Below are positions 1-12,520 of a DNA stretch of 64,000 nt, in pieces. The translations under genes were made by a program, and so were the position numbers. Numbering within the stretch: position 1 is the stretch's first letter; each line of letters starts with the position of its first letter. Below the pieces are notes generated by a model that was not told where the DNA came from, did not search any database, and was given only the letters and a program-made list of their open reading frames with translations. The stretch is from Siphonodentalium dalli. Taxonomy: Eukaryota > Mollusca > Scaphopoda > Gadilida > Siphonodentaliidae. Location: positions 14,833,287 through 14,897,286 of the forward strand of contig CP136061.1 of assembly GCA_032622095.1 (NCBI GenBank), in the 5' to 3' direction.

Positions 1-655
1 ATACAATAAATAAGTTGGTGGCAAACAAAGCCAAATATTACTCTTTTGAGTCGCAATCATTGGGGATAATAACATAACGTGTACATATGCAATACGTTGC
101 AGAAACATACATGCATGCTGGTTATCTTTGTCTCCTTAATAACGGTTTATTACGTATAAGTTAATCTGAGAAAGTTAATATTCCCACAATACCCATATAG
201 TGGCTTCTATAGACACGTATATATGTATATCAATATAGTAACAAATGAGTGGCATACAAAACAAATATAACACTTTTGAGTTGTAATCTTTAAGGACAAT
301 AACCTAACATGCATATGCAATGCGTTGAAATCCGTCAATAGGGAGACACATATAACCAGCATGTACGTGTCTCCCTAATCATGGTTTATTACATATCAGT
401 TAATTTGAGAAAGTTAATATTCCCACAGTGTCCACTATGTGGCTTCTATGGACACGTATTTATACCTATACAATAACAAATTGGGTGGCATACAAAGTCA
501 AATATAAGTCTTTGAGTTGTCATCATTAGGGACAATAACCTAACGTGTATATGCAATGCGTTGAAAACAGTTATTGGGGAGACATATATAACCAGCGTGT
601 ACGCGTCTACCTAATCACAGTTTTTTACCTATCAGTTATCATTTATTATATTAAC
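1..655. repeat. Three diverged tandem copies of a ~235-bp unit
   Basis: The same succession of motifs recurs with starts near 20, 252 and 487: ACAAAGYCAAATAT, then TTTTGAGTYG, then GGGACAATAACCTAAC, then ATGCAATGCGTTG, then GTGTCTCCCTAATCA. The spacing is about 232-235 bp. The copies differ by many substitutions and small indels, so this is an old array, and the first copy may continue beyond the window edge. A related phrase, TGTCTCCCTAATGTGGCTTC, recurs at 12,247-12,266. No coding signal. Confidence 0.75.
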
Positions 656-1119
656 TCGCCACGTTATAGTACGGGGGGGGGGGAAGTCATATTGTACTCC
701 CAAATGTCATATTGGACTCCAGAGTGTACAATGCCACGTTATATTGGGACTCTGTGGCGTAACGAATTACCTATTGCGAAATAAACTGGTGAAATTGTGA
801 TGCGCGTACAACAGATTTAGCAAACGTTTCACTTCCGCGTTGAGTATTTTGTATTGCCGTGTTTACTGTTCCAAATCAAATCATGCATACTGTGTGTTTC
901 GTCATCACGGTTTCTACAAATAAAATGCGAGCGCACAATATCCATGTAACTTGTTAGTTTTTTATCATTCTACATTTATATTTATCTGATTTAAAAAATA
1001 AAACGATGAAAATACTAGGCACACACACATAGTAACATACTGGTATATAAGCCTTTTATCAAAGTCAGAATGTCATTTTGAAAAGATAAGAGATCACCCA
1101 TGACTATCTGTAAACGATT
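656..1119. other. Intergenic, no gene seen
   Basis: AT-rich DNA with an 11-base G run at 673-683 and a short imperfect duplication around GCCACGTTATA (656 and 732). No ORF with coding character, RNA gene or TIR was seen. Confidence 0.6.
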
Positions 1120-1920
1120 TAGAATTTGGAAAGTTGACGCATAATTTGGTCGCCTATTATAAAAAATAACCAAAAACAACCATGTCATCGATGACCTTTC
1201 ACCTATTAAATGGCGATCGCGATCTTTAAAAAAAATCGTATTAGTAGCGAAAACAGGAATGCATGTTTACATAGCACGTGTCTAATTATGCCAGCTAATG
1301 GGATTTTATATTCGAGAACAGTTGAAGCTGCTTTCACAGACCTGCGGCGGACGCACAAGGCCAACGCTATCGGGTTTGTGGCTGACCACTGGCACTGCGC
1401 ATAAACCGATAGCCGCAGACACTGCACGCATGCGTCAGCCGCAGGTCTGTGAAATCAGCTTTAACTTCAGACAGACAAAATTGCGACTACGACCTCCAAG
1501 TCATCTGGCCATGTGAACGGGTTCCAAACAATTATGTTTCGAGTGAAAAGGTCAGAGGTAGCAAAATACTCTAAATGACGCGGAACGTGAAATGTTGACG
1601 CATCATTTTGTCGTATATTGCAATTTTAGAAGATATGAACACTTCAATTAAAACAAGTTGTAAATTTTCAATGATCTTCCCACAACAATCATGTGATCGA
1701 TTTTGCAAAAAAAATGTATTGGTAATCGCATTAGCTCAAATATGACTGTACGATTACACACCACATGTCCCAATTAGGCCAGATAAAGGGATTTTATAAT
1801 CGACAACGGTTAAACCACAAGACAGACCACCACACTGTTGGTCCAACCAAATTGCGACCACGCCCTTTAGGCCATGTGTACGTGTGAACGGGTCCCAAAC
1901 CATATTCTTGCATATGGCGA
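1120..1920. repeat. Two diverged direct copies of a ~330-bp unit
   Basis: Copy 1 (about 1,120-1,545) and copy 2 (about 1,586-1,920) share ordered motifs: GTTGACGCATmATTTkGTCG, then ATCATGTGATCGAT-like, then GGGATTTTATAwTCGA, then AAATTGCGACnACG, then GGCCATGTGnACG followed by GAACGGGTyCCAAAC. Copy 1 is longer because it holds the hairpin at 1,321-1,465, which is largely missing from copy 2. Confidence 0.6.
1321..1465. mobile_element. Hairpin MITE-like insertion
   Basis: An imperfect palindrome: GTTGAAGCTGCTTTCACAGA with CCTGCGGC at the left is matched by GCCGCAGG with TCTGTGAAATCAGCTTTAAC at the right. A second nested pair (GCTATCGGGTTTGTG and CATAAACCGATAGC) lies inside. The diverged neighbouring copy at 1,586-1,920 has only a short sequence at this position, which supports insertion. 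No transposase. Confidence 0.5.
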
Positions 1921-2175
1921 AGTCCACCCGTTATGTGTGTACACCTCCTTTGGTAAGAAATACTGCTGACCTTGTGATTTTGATTGCGAATTATAAATGT
2001 TATACCTAAACAGAATACAACCAAAGCATATTATGCAATCTGATTGTTAACATTTATGAGGCCTGATAACCCTGACTAGATCACAGGACGTATAACTGTT
2101 ATATTTATATATTTACATACACCTGATATCTCTTCCGATTTCACCATAGCGTTACGGTAGACACGCCCCCTTATT

Positions 2176-2243
2176 CAATGCGTTCATAAATCTATGAACG
2201 TAACGTCACGTTCAATGTCGTTCATAGGTTTATGAACACATTG
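2176..2243. repeat. Short inverted repeat
   Basis: CAATGCGTTCATAAATCTAT on the left pairs with GTTCATAGGTTTATGAACAC plus ATTG on the right around a short loop. The arms also contain internal TTCATAxxxxTATGAA palindromes. The flanks from 1,921 to 2,447 show no gene. Confidence 0.55.
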
Positions 2244-2447
2244 TTCCCGGAAATCACCGGGGATTGTCGGACATTACCGACTGCTTGAGTATCTAGTCAG
2301 CCAATACGCCAAGGATTTGATAGCAAACAATATGTAATCGAGGTTCACGATTGGATGGCTTGTGGCATCTGATCGCGAGCACGGGTGGCACAAGATGTTC
2401 GGTTGACTATCAGAATGTTGGTTATCATATAATTCCATAATATGTCA

Positions 2448-2595
2448 AATATAGCGAATTATCGAAATATGAAATACAACGAAAAAGCGAAATATGAAAA
2501 TACAGCGAAATAGCACGAAAAATCGAGATAGGAAAATACAGCGAAATAGCGAAATAGGGCGAAATATAGAGCAAAATATAGAAATAGGAAATTAT
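2448..2595. repeat. Degenerate GAAATA-rich simple repeat
   Basis: Purine-rich low-complexity tract built from variants of GCGAAATA, GAAATATGAAAATACA and ATAGCGAAATAG. The 76-codon minus-strand reading frame across it is composition-driven and is not a gene. Confidence 0.7.
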
Positions 2596-2703
2596 TTTTA
2601 TAAACAAAATAACGGACATATTTGAAAAAAGTGTTTTTGACTTAATAACGGACATATTTGGAGAAGTGTTTTAAAGAGCGTAAGTATATAAATATGAATA
2701 ATA

Positions 2704-2811
2704 AACGGCGGACTCAACGTGGTCATGGGTTTTGACTGCGATAAAAAATCAGCAAACTCCGCATGAACCCCTTTGGGGTCAAAATCCCATGACCACATTG
2801 AAACCGCCGTT
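2704..2811. repeat. Hairpin with 30-bp arms
   Basis: AACGGCGG and CAACGTGGTCATGGGTTTTG on the left are mirrored by CAAAATCCCATGACCAC, TTG and CCGCCGTT on the right, with a loop of about 40 bp. Probably a small MITE remnant. No gene is seen between it and the foldback element that starts at 3,425. Confidence 0.6.
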
Positions 2812-3424
2812 CATTTCTTATATAAAACAAAGTGCACCATTCCAAATTTCATGCATATTCCACACCGAGATGCCAGGCCAGATGGCACTGAGTAAAATTT
2901 TATTCCATAAAATTATATGGATAGCATACACACACTGTTTACATTTAAAACAATTACATGTTTCTGAAATACGCTCAAATTCTTTCATCCTATCTGTGGT
3001 TCTACGTAACTCTGGGTGAGAATTTCACACTATATGTGCCATGAATCTGAATGAGCTAAGATCGCATGTAGTAACATCATGATTTATAATGGAATATGCA
3101 ATGGTTTGAATGTAATCAATTTCAATTGGGGGAGGGTCCGGGAGGGTGCGCGAGATCTTTTTTTGGATTTACAGCTGGGAGTTACCGTTCAAATATCGAG
3201 ATTAACGGGGTCTTTATTGGTGTTATATGGTGCTGACAGGTTCATTTAATGACAAAATTACGATTAGCCAATTAAGCTGGATAAACAACACATGTGGCGG
3301 CACACGTCGGTTTCATTTGCGGCCCAACCAAATATACCACATGTAATTTCATTAGGTTGTCGCTTGAGGGACCTAGCAGCAATAATACGCATCGTAGCAT
3401 TGATCTTGGTTACGAGCACTTTTG

Positions 3425-6400
3425 GGGTCCGTGAAGTTGGATCGAAGTTCGAAGTTCGAAATTCGGTGGAGATTCGACCCCCACTTTTGTTTGCCTCAAA
3501 TGCATTGTTGTGTTCCAATTCGTGCTCCCCTGCTCGAATTTTGGGTCAAAAGTGATTTTTTTTCACTTTTTCTGAGATACTGCTGGACTTGGAAAATTTA
3601 GCCACGGCGCTGGACTTATTTATGGCTGGATTGAGCTGAAATTTGGTATGTTTGATACTTTCCATAAGAGAATCAAGCAAACTAACGCTCAGCTTCGAGA
3701 AATTACTCGATCTATAGGTTTGAATTTCAATCTGGGCGAATTTCGATCTGGATTGAAGTTCGAAATTCAGATTGAAATTCGACCCCCACTTTTGTTTGCC
3801 TTAAGTGCATTGTTGTGTTCCAATTCGTGTTCCCCTGCTCGAATTTTGAGTCCAAAGTGATTTTTTTCACTTTTTCTGAGATACTGCTGGACTTGGAAAA
3901 TTTAGCCACGGCGCTGGACTTATTTATGGCTGGATTGAGCTGAAATTTGGTATGTTTGATTCTTTCCATAAGAGAATCAAGCAAACTAACGCTCAGCTTC
4001 GAGAAATTACTCGATCTATAGGTTTGAATTTCAATCTGAATTTTAATCTGGGCGAATTTCATTCTGGATTGAAGTTCGAAATTCAGATTGAAATTCAAAC
4101 CTATAGATCGAGTAATTTCTCGAAGCTGAGCGTTAGTTTGCTTGATTCTCTTATGGAAAGTATCAAACATGCCAAATTTCAGCTCAATCCAGCCATAAAC
4201 AATGCCACTTCCCTTCGGCACCTTAATATTGAAGGCCAAATTTTCTACGTCCAGCGTCGTGGCTAAATTTTCCAAGTCCAGCAGTATCTCAGAAAAAGTG
4301 AAAAAAATCACAAAAAAAGTGGGGGTCGAATTTCAATCTGAATTTCTAACTTCAATCCAGATCGAAATTCGCCCAGATTGAAATTCAGATTGAAATTCAA
4401 ACCTATAGATCGAGTAATTTCTCGAAGCTGAGCGTTAGTTTGCTTGATTCTCTTATGGAAAGTATCAAACATACCAAATTTCAGCTCAATCCAGCCATAA
4501 ACAATGCCACTTCCCTTCGGCACCTTAATATTGAAGGCGAAATTTTCTAAGTCCAGCGCCGTGGCTAAATTTTCCAAGTCCAGCAGGGGGGGGGGGGGGG
4601 GTCGGAAAAAAATTCCAGGCGCGTATGATGGGGTGGGTGGGTGGGTGTCTCTCGGGTCCAAAAAGCTGTTTTTTCCATGTGCCAAATTTTTTTTCCATTC
4701 CTGCTATTGAGTCTTATTTTGATGTGTTTTGAACAGAACCAGGTCATATATAGTTAATAGTAATGCTATACTATATATAGAGGTTATCAGTAGTTGGATC
4801 AGTTGCACAATGGCCAACAATAACCCAAATTCAACTTGATAGAACTAGAAACTGCGCTATTGGAAAATTAAATTTAATCAGGATTCCATCTACTGATACA
4901 ACAAAATAAGAATAACTATGCAGAACTCAGCTGAAAATAAGCAATAAAATGAAAGCACATTTGACCATATGAGACATGGAAATAAAGATATAATAAATAA
5001 TGGAATAAAATAGACTTTTGACAACATAAAACATAAAATCTTAACAAATAAATTGAAGGCCAGCCGGGCCAGCTTGAACAATTTCAAATTGTTTTCCAAG
5101 TTAATGTGGATCAGCTTGTAATGTTGATCACAGTAACAAAGATTTTATCGTCACTGATATCGTGAGCAAAAAAGAAGTGAGATTGGGCTATCCATCCATA
5201 GTATTCCCAATTATTACGAAGCCTATTACTTCAAGCAGTGGCTACCAGCCTGCCATTACACGCTATAACATGTTTCCTCAGTTCTGGTTTCTGAGATGCA
5301 CCAAGAAGAGTCACGCGGGTATATCATGGTTGTGTTTGGTATTAGCATTATTCTTCAAACTGGGATAAACTGGGATGAACAGTTGTATTTCCACATGTTT
5401 TGATAAACAATTTGGTTCCAGCAATACAGTAATGAACTAATTAAACGACTCCATAACCACAGCAGAATAATGGGTAATTTTTTCAGGGGAGAGCTTTCCG
5501 ATGAATGACAACAAGCCATATTTCCAACTAAATCCTGAAAAATTACCCATTATTTTGCTGTGGTTATGGAGTCAATTAATTAGGGCATTACTGTATATCA
5601 CATAGCAAATATCAAAATATCAAATAATCTGAAATTTGTTGTACCGGTACCATGTATTCTGTAGAATACTCAAATGTGATTATGTGACTAGATCATGTGA
5701 CTATATATTATGAAAATGAATGTTAATACAAACTTTGGCACTTTGCCTATATATCCCTAGAAATGTGATTATGTTGACACATTTCTTGATTAATGACACT
5801 TATATGATAAATTCAAATAGTATCGTTATCTCATTATGCACTGTTCTATTCAAATATCGCGCAATAAATTATGATAATGCAGGATAATCAGCTATTTGGT
5901 TGCTCAGTTGATAATTTTCTCAAATTTAAGGGGGGTGGGTATCCAAAACTGACCGGAAAAAAATTCCTGAAACGGAAAAAAGAGGGTGGGTGTCCAAAAT
6001 TGCCTGGAAAAAAAGGCCGGAAACGGAAGAAATTGGGTTGGTGGGTCCCCCGATGCCGGAAAAAATTAAAATGATACGTGCCTGGAAAAAAATTCCGACC
6101 CCCCCCCCCCTGAGTCCAGCAGTATCTCAGAAAAAGTTAAAAAAAATCTCTTTTGACCCAAAATTCGAGCAGGGGAGCACGAATTGGAACACAACAATGC
6201 ATTTAAGGCAAACAAAAGTGGGGGTCGAATTTCAATCTGAATTTCGAAGTTCAATCCAGATCGAAATTCGCCCAGATTGAAATTCAAACCTATAGATCGA
6301 GTAATTTCTCGAAGCTGAGCGTTAGTTTGCTTGATTCTCTTATGGAAAGTATCAAACATACCAAATTTCAGCTCAATCCAGCCATAAACAATGCCACTTC

Positions 6401-6674
6401 CATTCGGCGCATTGATATTGAAGGCGAAATTTTCTAAGTCCAGCGCCGTGGCTAAATTTTCCAAGTCCAGAAGTATCTCAGAAAAAGTGAAACAAATAAC
6501 TTTTGACCCAAAATTCGAGCAGGGGAACACGAATTGGAGCACAACAATGCATTTGAGGCAAACAAAAGTGGGGGTCGAATCTCCACCGAATTTCGAACTT
6601 CGAACTTCAATCTAACTTCACGCGAATCTCCACCGAATTTCGAACTTCGAACTTCGATCCAACTTCACGGACCC
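3425..6674. mobile_element. Foldback element with 9-bp TSD (Mutator-like, non-autonomous)
   Basis: The termini are exact inverted repeats: GGGTCCGTGAAGTTGGATCG at the left and its complement at the right, ending at 6,674. Both ends are flanked by the same 9 bp, GCACTTTTG (3,416-3,424 and 6,675-6,683), a perfect target-site duplication. Long TIRs with a 9-bp duplication are typical of Mutator-like elements (family knowledge). The arms carry a unit of about 310 bp (motifs CGACCCCCACTTTTGTTTGC, TTTTTCTGAGATACT, CGCTCAGCTTCGAGAAATTA). It runs forward at 3,425-4,078 and inverted at 4,079-4,590 and 6,100-6,674. The core (about 4,690-6,060) is AT-rich with G-rich patches near 4,580-4,650 and 5,930-6,050. 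No transposase was found, so movement would need an enzyme supplied in trans. Confidence 0.85.
5424..5596. mobile_element. 173-bp MITE nested in the foldback element
   Basis: ATACAGTAATGAACTAATTA at the left and its imperfect complement ending GGGCATTACTGTAT at the right enclose arms that share CGACTCCATAACCACAGC and AATAATGGGTAATTTTT. The arms are about 65 bp and the loop about 45 bp. The ends fit TA + CAGTAATG, so a Tc1/mariner-type TA target is plausible (inference). It lies inside the core of the 3,425-6,674 element, so it is a nested and probably later insertion. Confidence 0.7.
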
Positions 6675-6844
6675 GCACTTTTGAGGAGCTTTCTTAATCT
6701 TCAAGTATTTTTCGCAAATTGCCCAGACCATCTGGTGTGTTAAACTCTTCCCTAAACCGAAATGAGGCCAGTCCGTCCCATTTAAATCGCGCGAGGTGGC
6801 TTCGCGCGCAACGGAAACGTCTCATGCTGTGAACCATGTATGAA

Positions 6845-8613
6845 TAGCGCTTTTCAGCATAGCGAAATGATGCTATTTATAGAACAGCGAGAGCACGTGG
6901 CATTGTTTATAAACAGAGGGTCGGACATTCTCCGGTATTGCAATACGTTGTCCTAACTTGTGCAATGTAAACATGTCATCACATAAAACAGTGATTGTAG
7001 GTCTTATAATAAAAAATGGGCCACCACAATTATTGGTATGGCTTATGCAACAATGGCAGAAGAAATGTGGGGAAAATCACTTGGAAAAATTAACTTTGAC
7101 GCCCTTTCCTAAGCTAAAATCAAACAGATAAAATATGTGATTTATGGATTAATTATTTGTTGCTAATACGAGAAATTAACTGTGTATACCGTTAAATTTG
7201 TGCAGTAAATATTTTGTTCGTGTCCGTAGCCCCACTAAGGAGTTCCCGGACCCAATTCCTGTCACATGCGGTAAACTTCCGAGCAAATTATGACATATTT
7301 GTATAGACGTCAAAATACGACTGGATTCACAAAATTCGAACTGTACTACTATAGTGTCAAGTGATATTGTACTATATGCATATGTACAATGTATAGGTGC
7401 ATGCAAAGCACGAGAACATGTAGGCCCTATAGGGAACGTGATGCCACAGAAACGGTTATATGTCGCCAGATTCCCTTGGTTATTTTAGCTATGTCAATTA
7501 CGCGTGGAGAGTAATACAGGGACCAAAGATGCCGTCGATGCATTACTGATTTGTGAAGAATAAACATGTATTTTGTGAACTAAGAACTGGTGTTGATGGC
7601 AAAGCTGAAAGGCAACATCACCATAAATATGCTTTCGTTATATAATCATGGATCAAGTGAAAAAGTGATTCGATAATATGACAAATCACCACAAAATATG
7701 ATATAATTGATTTGGTCGAGTATCAAACACCTGCATGCATGCAGGGGGACGCTTGCTGTTGACATTTCTTATTATAACATTGTCCTACGTGTTATAAATA
7801 GCCTTATATAATGTTTGACAATTTTGGCTTGAGAACACCATGCTTTCAACTATGTGCAACATTTTACAGTACTTTATCGTTCATATATCGCAGACATTTT
7901 CAAATCAGTTTGTATTTTACATATATAGGTGGCAGTTAATTTACATATTCAGGATAAGACAGGCCTACTGCAAAACTGGATCTTGATATTTACAAGATTA
8001 ATGTTTCAGGGATGTGTATCTTGTTACGCGCGTTGTTGTTGTTGTTGTTAAAATGAAAATAAAATATTAAATAATCCAATGTATACATGCACCCATTGAG
8101 TTTTACAACCTGTGACATGTGTGACAGTTTCAAGAATGCCACCGTGACCCTTACAAATTGGCATGTTTACATTCCGACGGCCACGAAAGGGTCCAAATAA
8201 TCACGCGACATGACATAAATTGTATTACTCTAAATGTTCAAATCTCAATATAGGGCGCCGACTAATGAATTTTATGCATGTCATACGTCCGTAAACAGTA
8301 GAAACCCTTGTGTCCAGGTGCAGACCTGACCACATGCAGTAACAGGCGTTCTGTTGTAAGATAATATACCTAACATCTGGTAAATTATTCCGATCGTTTT
8401 TACAATTTATATAGGCCCTAATTGTCATTGATTGTTTCACTGCATGTTGAAATTTAGCGCCGGGCACTTCACCCTGCATCAATTTTGAGTTTAAAACGGA
8501 CGACCGGGCATTGTTTCTATACAGAGATATGAATACTGGCTCCAATGAATGTCCGACCCTGATGCTAAATTGGCTCCGCCCACATATGATGACGTCTATG
8601 CTGAAAAGCGCTA
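6845..8613. mobile_element. Non-coding TIR element, 1.77 kb
   Basis: TAGCGCTTTTCAGCATAG at 6,845 is repeated in inverse orientation at the right end (CTATGCTGAAAAGCGCTA, ending 8,613). A second inverted pair, GGGTCGGACATTC / GAATGTCCGACCC, lies 60-70 bp inside each end. The outer bases suggest a TA target, but no longer duplication is visible. The interior shows only a perfect palindrome CCTGCATGCATGCAGG (7,731) and a short (GTT)n near 8,029. No coding region. Confidence 0.5.
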
Positions 8614-10690
8614 TTTACCAGTATTACTAAACTGAATTCCAAGATAATTTTATTCATTAACAGCTTCTGACACTTGGGAGTAATGGGAGCCAAATCTGAC
8701 TGGTTACACAAATCAGTACAATCATATATATAATCTTACTACCGGCTCTGGTGTACTTCCGTACACAAAACTACACAATAATTGTTTAAATACAAGCACC
8801 ATCGGTCTCTATTGGCACAATTCAAGTACAATTGCATTTTAGATTGGAATTTACGAAACTATTCATACATATAAAGCTGGACATCAATATTGGAACACAC
8901 ACAGGATACATTTCTATCAGGCTAATTGATAACCTTATATCGAGTTACAACAAACGAGGCCGCATCGACAAGTTCGTGGCATCTGTGCACTGGCTGATTT
9001 ATTACCTCTTGCGCGATGAGGTGAAATCAAAGAGATACCGATACCGGATATGGCATTAATTTGTCCATACATTAGGAAGAAAATTCCAGGGATATACATG
9101 TACGATGGGTTCTTCTCAGAAGATAGCAGTCATTCTACTTACATATTTGGGACTGGCCACGACTGCTACAGTTACCATTCTGTAGTCGATCCCAGTCTAT
9201 CTGCTATATTTTCATGGCAATTACTTTACTTAATGCGTGTTAATCGTCGATAATCGTTCTTGGCTGCGTGGTATTCTCGTGGTGATTCCTTTGTGCGATT
9301 GGCAGCATCATTTTATTTAACGGAAATTTTATCGAAATTCAACCCGTCGATTGTAAAAATTGGCCCAAAGAAAGTAAAGATACCAATATACCGCGATTAC
9401 TCATAAAAATATGTTATATTGTGTGTGCTATAAAATATGCATATGTGCATATATATGAAATTACTTTGATACTAACAATTCTTGAAAATTTTATTAATTG
9501 TTGAAAATGAGCAATTTAAATTAAATTTGGAAAAACTAAATTTTATTTATATAAATTTTGATCCCAGTTTTCAAAACAAATTAATTTAAATTTAAAACTT
9601 TAGTTACGTTTTTGACATTAAATTCGATATTTTAAAGTGATCTGAAACACTCCGGTAGGGTGATGAAATAGAAATGGAGAATATCTTGCTGAAAGTAGTT
9701 ATTTTTACAAATATTATATCCAAATTGACAGAACACACCGTAATTCTTATATATATATATGCATTAAATACAGTGACCCCCCGATGGCGAAATCATTTGT
9801 GTTAATTTACCGCCGATAGTTGGGTCCCGAATCGGGAAGTAAATATTTACAATTGAGCGTATAATATAGTAGTTCAGACGATGTTTTCTATGAAGTGGTA
9901 CGGTCGATTTGTTTGAGATTTTCGGCAATGTTAGTAGAATTCATACATCCCCTCGTGGCATAGCGCATGCATACTAACTAATCAGTTTCACGCGTCCGAA
10001 CAAGTGCATAATATGTCTTTAACTTATGAATTTTTGTAATGTTATATCCAATTTGTCACCCATTTGTTAGAACACGATATCGCCGCACAAACTACCGAAA
10101 CCATTTGCGTACATGTAATATGAACAAACACAAGAAAATAGTAATGCCAACTAAAATAAAATGCGACAACAAAACATGACATGGATATAAAGGCCATAGA
10201 CACAGATAAACAAATATGATATATATATATAATTCAATATATGAAATTGTTTTTTATTATAAAAGATTTTATCTGACAATTCTGTATTCATTGACGCTAA
10301 GACCACGTGCGATTTTTCCGTGTTTTTTCCGTGTTAAAATGTTGGCCACGCGTGGTTTTGAAAACACCACGGGCCTTGTATACTGTGGTTGACACATCTT
10401 GACTTCTAGAATATACCGTGGCGCATCCATTCTAACAATACCCCTCTCCCAATCATGTTGACTTGCTATAGTGAACAGTCATTGAAGTTTTAACTAATCT
10501 AGCCGAAATGTAGGCTAAGCGTTTTTTGGAATGCGTAACCGTCTATGACGTGTCATCGGTCGACCCCATTCATGACTGATTTGATGGATACGCTCACAGT
10601 ATGTAGCCCACCACGCATGTGTACCGTCATGTATCAATCACCATAACGAATGCAAATTTAGCCCTCCCCGGTTCTTGTAATTTAACAGAA
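8614..10690. other. Intergenic, no gene seen
   Basis: AT-rich sequence with short (AT)n tracts near 9,749 and 10,218. Reading frames here (67-75 codons) have no recognisable domain or splice context. No TIR pair or tandem array was recognised. Confidence 0.5.
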
Positions 10691-10699
10691 CCCAGCTGT

Positions 10700-11580
10700 T
10701 CGAAGCCAAAGTTAAACTATCTCTTAATTGCTGATTATTAGTGCCTCTTCAAAACCATTATAGGTAAACAAAACCAATCCCGTGACATTCCCTGCGTCAT
10801 GTCACTTTTTTGCATCAATTTCTCCACATATCTCCATGAAATAATAATAAACGCTCTTTAATGATTGTATATCAATGAAATCATCTGAGGTCAAAGACGC
10901 CTAGATCAACGGCATCCGGATAGAGTTAATTTTTTTCTTTTAATTGCTAATTATTAGTGCATCTTTAAATCGTGTGAGGTCAACACACCCAATCCTTTGA
11001 CACGCCCTGCGTCATTCCAGTTTTGTCACAAATTTCCCCCACTCATCTTCAGGAATGAAAATAAACGCTCTTTATTGATTATATGACCATGTAAGTCATC
11101 TGAGGTCAAAGACGCCTATCGCGTGACAACCACCTGGTCGGGTGATTCATCTGTACCAGTTTCCCTACATATACTTTGAGCCTATAACTAACGCTCTTTA
11201 TTGCTCATATTTGTCCATTAAAATCGTCTGAGATCAGCGGCATCCGGATAAAGTTACATTTATCTTTTAATTTCTTATTATTAGTGCATCTTTAAATAAT
11301 TTGAGGTCAACAAACCCATTCCCTTGACATGCCCTGCGTCATTCGACTTTTGTCACCAATTTTCTCACATATCTTCTGGAATGATGATAAACGCTCTTTA
11401 TTGATTATATACCCATGTAAGTCATCTTGGGTCGAAGATGCCTATCGCGTGACATTCATCAAGTTGGGTGGTTCATTTGTACCAATTTTCCTACAAATAC
11501 TTAAAACTTATAAAGAACGCTCTTTATTGTTCAAATTTGACCCTTAAAGGCGTCTGAGGTCAACGGCATCTATACCACAC
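10700..11580 (+). repeat. Degenerate tandem array with AACGCTCTTTATTG motif
   Basis: Five subunits of about 110 bp share AACGCTCTTTATTG (near 10,850, 11,066, 11,190, 11,390 and 11,517), CATCTGAGGTCAAAGACGCC and GACATKCCCTGCGTCAT. Longer blocks sharing AATTATTAGTGCATCTTTAA begin near 10,730, 10,948 and 11,275, so the array has a two-level structure. The AACGCTCTTTATTG motif also occurs alone at about 56,365, which suggests a dispersed family. Confidence 0.7.
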
Positions 11581-12520
11581 TATATGGGTCATCCCCGTGT
11601 TTAAACTTACACCGACCAGATTGCAACCATTTTTGGTCTATAATCAATTAGTTAGTTAAATGCGTTGTTATTGCCCCTTTAGGACATCTAATGTCAATGG
11701 GACCTATCTAATAATATTTTCCGGGCCAAATTACCCATATATCAAACCTCATTAGTAACTGACCAATGTGGTTGTCTACTTAATGCATGGTTTATTCAGA
11801 TGTAATTCTATATCTCCTGTGTCGTAGAAAATATCACCGCAAAATACGTAAATCGAAATATATCTCAGGATTTTGAATTTTAAAAGTTGATATCGAGTAA
11901 GCGGTTTTAATTATAAGATATAACCCATAATCAGTCTTCGTCATGCAAACATATTCCCAAATTAACAGTATTTATCACAATAAAACCAGGTCCCCCTAAT
12001 GTCGGTCTGTAACACTGTCAGATATATACTACCGATAATTTAATTGCATATATCTATTAAAATATTCATTCCGCGCAAAAACTATCGACAGTTGGTGAAT
12101 AATAGTGTCACAGAGATCACACATGACAGGAAAAATATATAAATTTGCATGTTAAATTCACTTAAAAAACACGCTAAACATTAGGGGGACACACAAAAAG
12201 TCGCCCTAATGTAAAAGTCGCCCTAATGTGGGTTATTTACACACAAATGTCTCCCTAATGTGGCTTCCGCGAACATATACATATATACATGCATATACAT
12301 ATGTATATACATATACACACATGTATACATACACATGCACATACATACACATACATATATATACCCGCGTACATACACATATATGCACATACATACATAT
12401 ATATGGGTAACATGATAATAATTCATCTCCGACTTGGTCAATTCAGCGCTGTGTGTGTGAGGGCGACTGATCTGGGCTCGGTGTGGGGAAACCCACGAGA
12501 CACCGGTCCGTCTCCCACTT
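11581..12520. repeat. Gene-free stretch with CATATA/CACATA microsatellite
   Basis: 11,581-12,177 shows nothing recognisable. At 12,178-12,266 the phrase GTCGCCCTAATGT or TCTCCCTAATGT is repeated three times. At 12,278-12,405 there is an interrupted microsatellite of TACATA, CACATA and TATATA units. Open frames on both strands across it come from the repeat and encode Tyr/His/Ile runs only. Confidence 0.65.
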
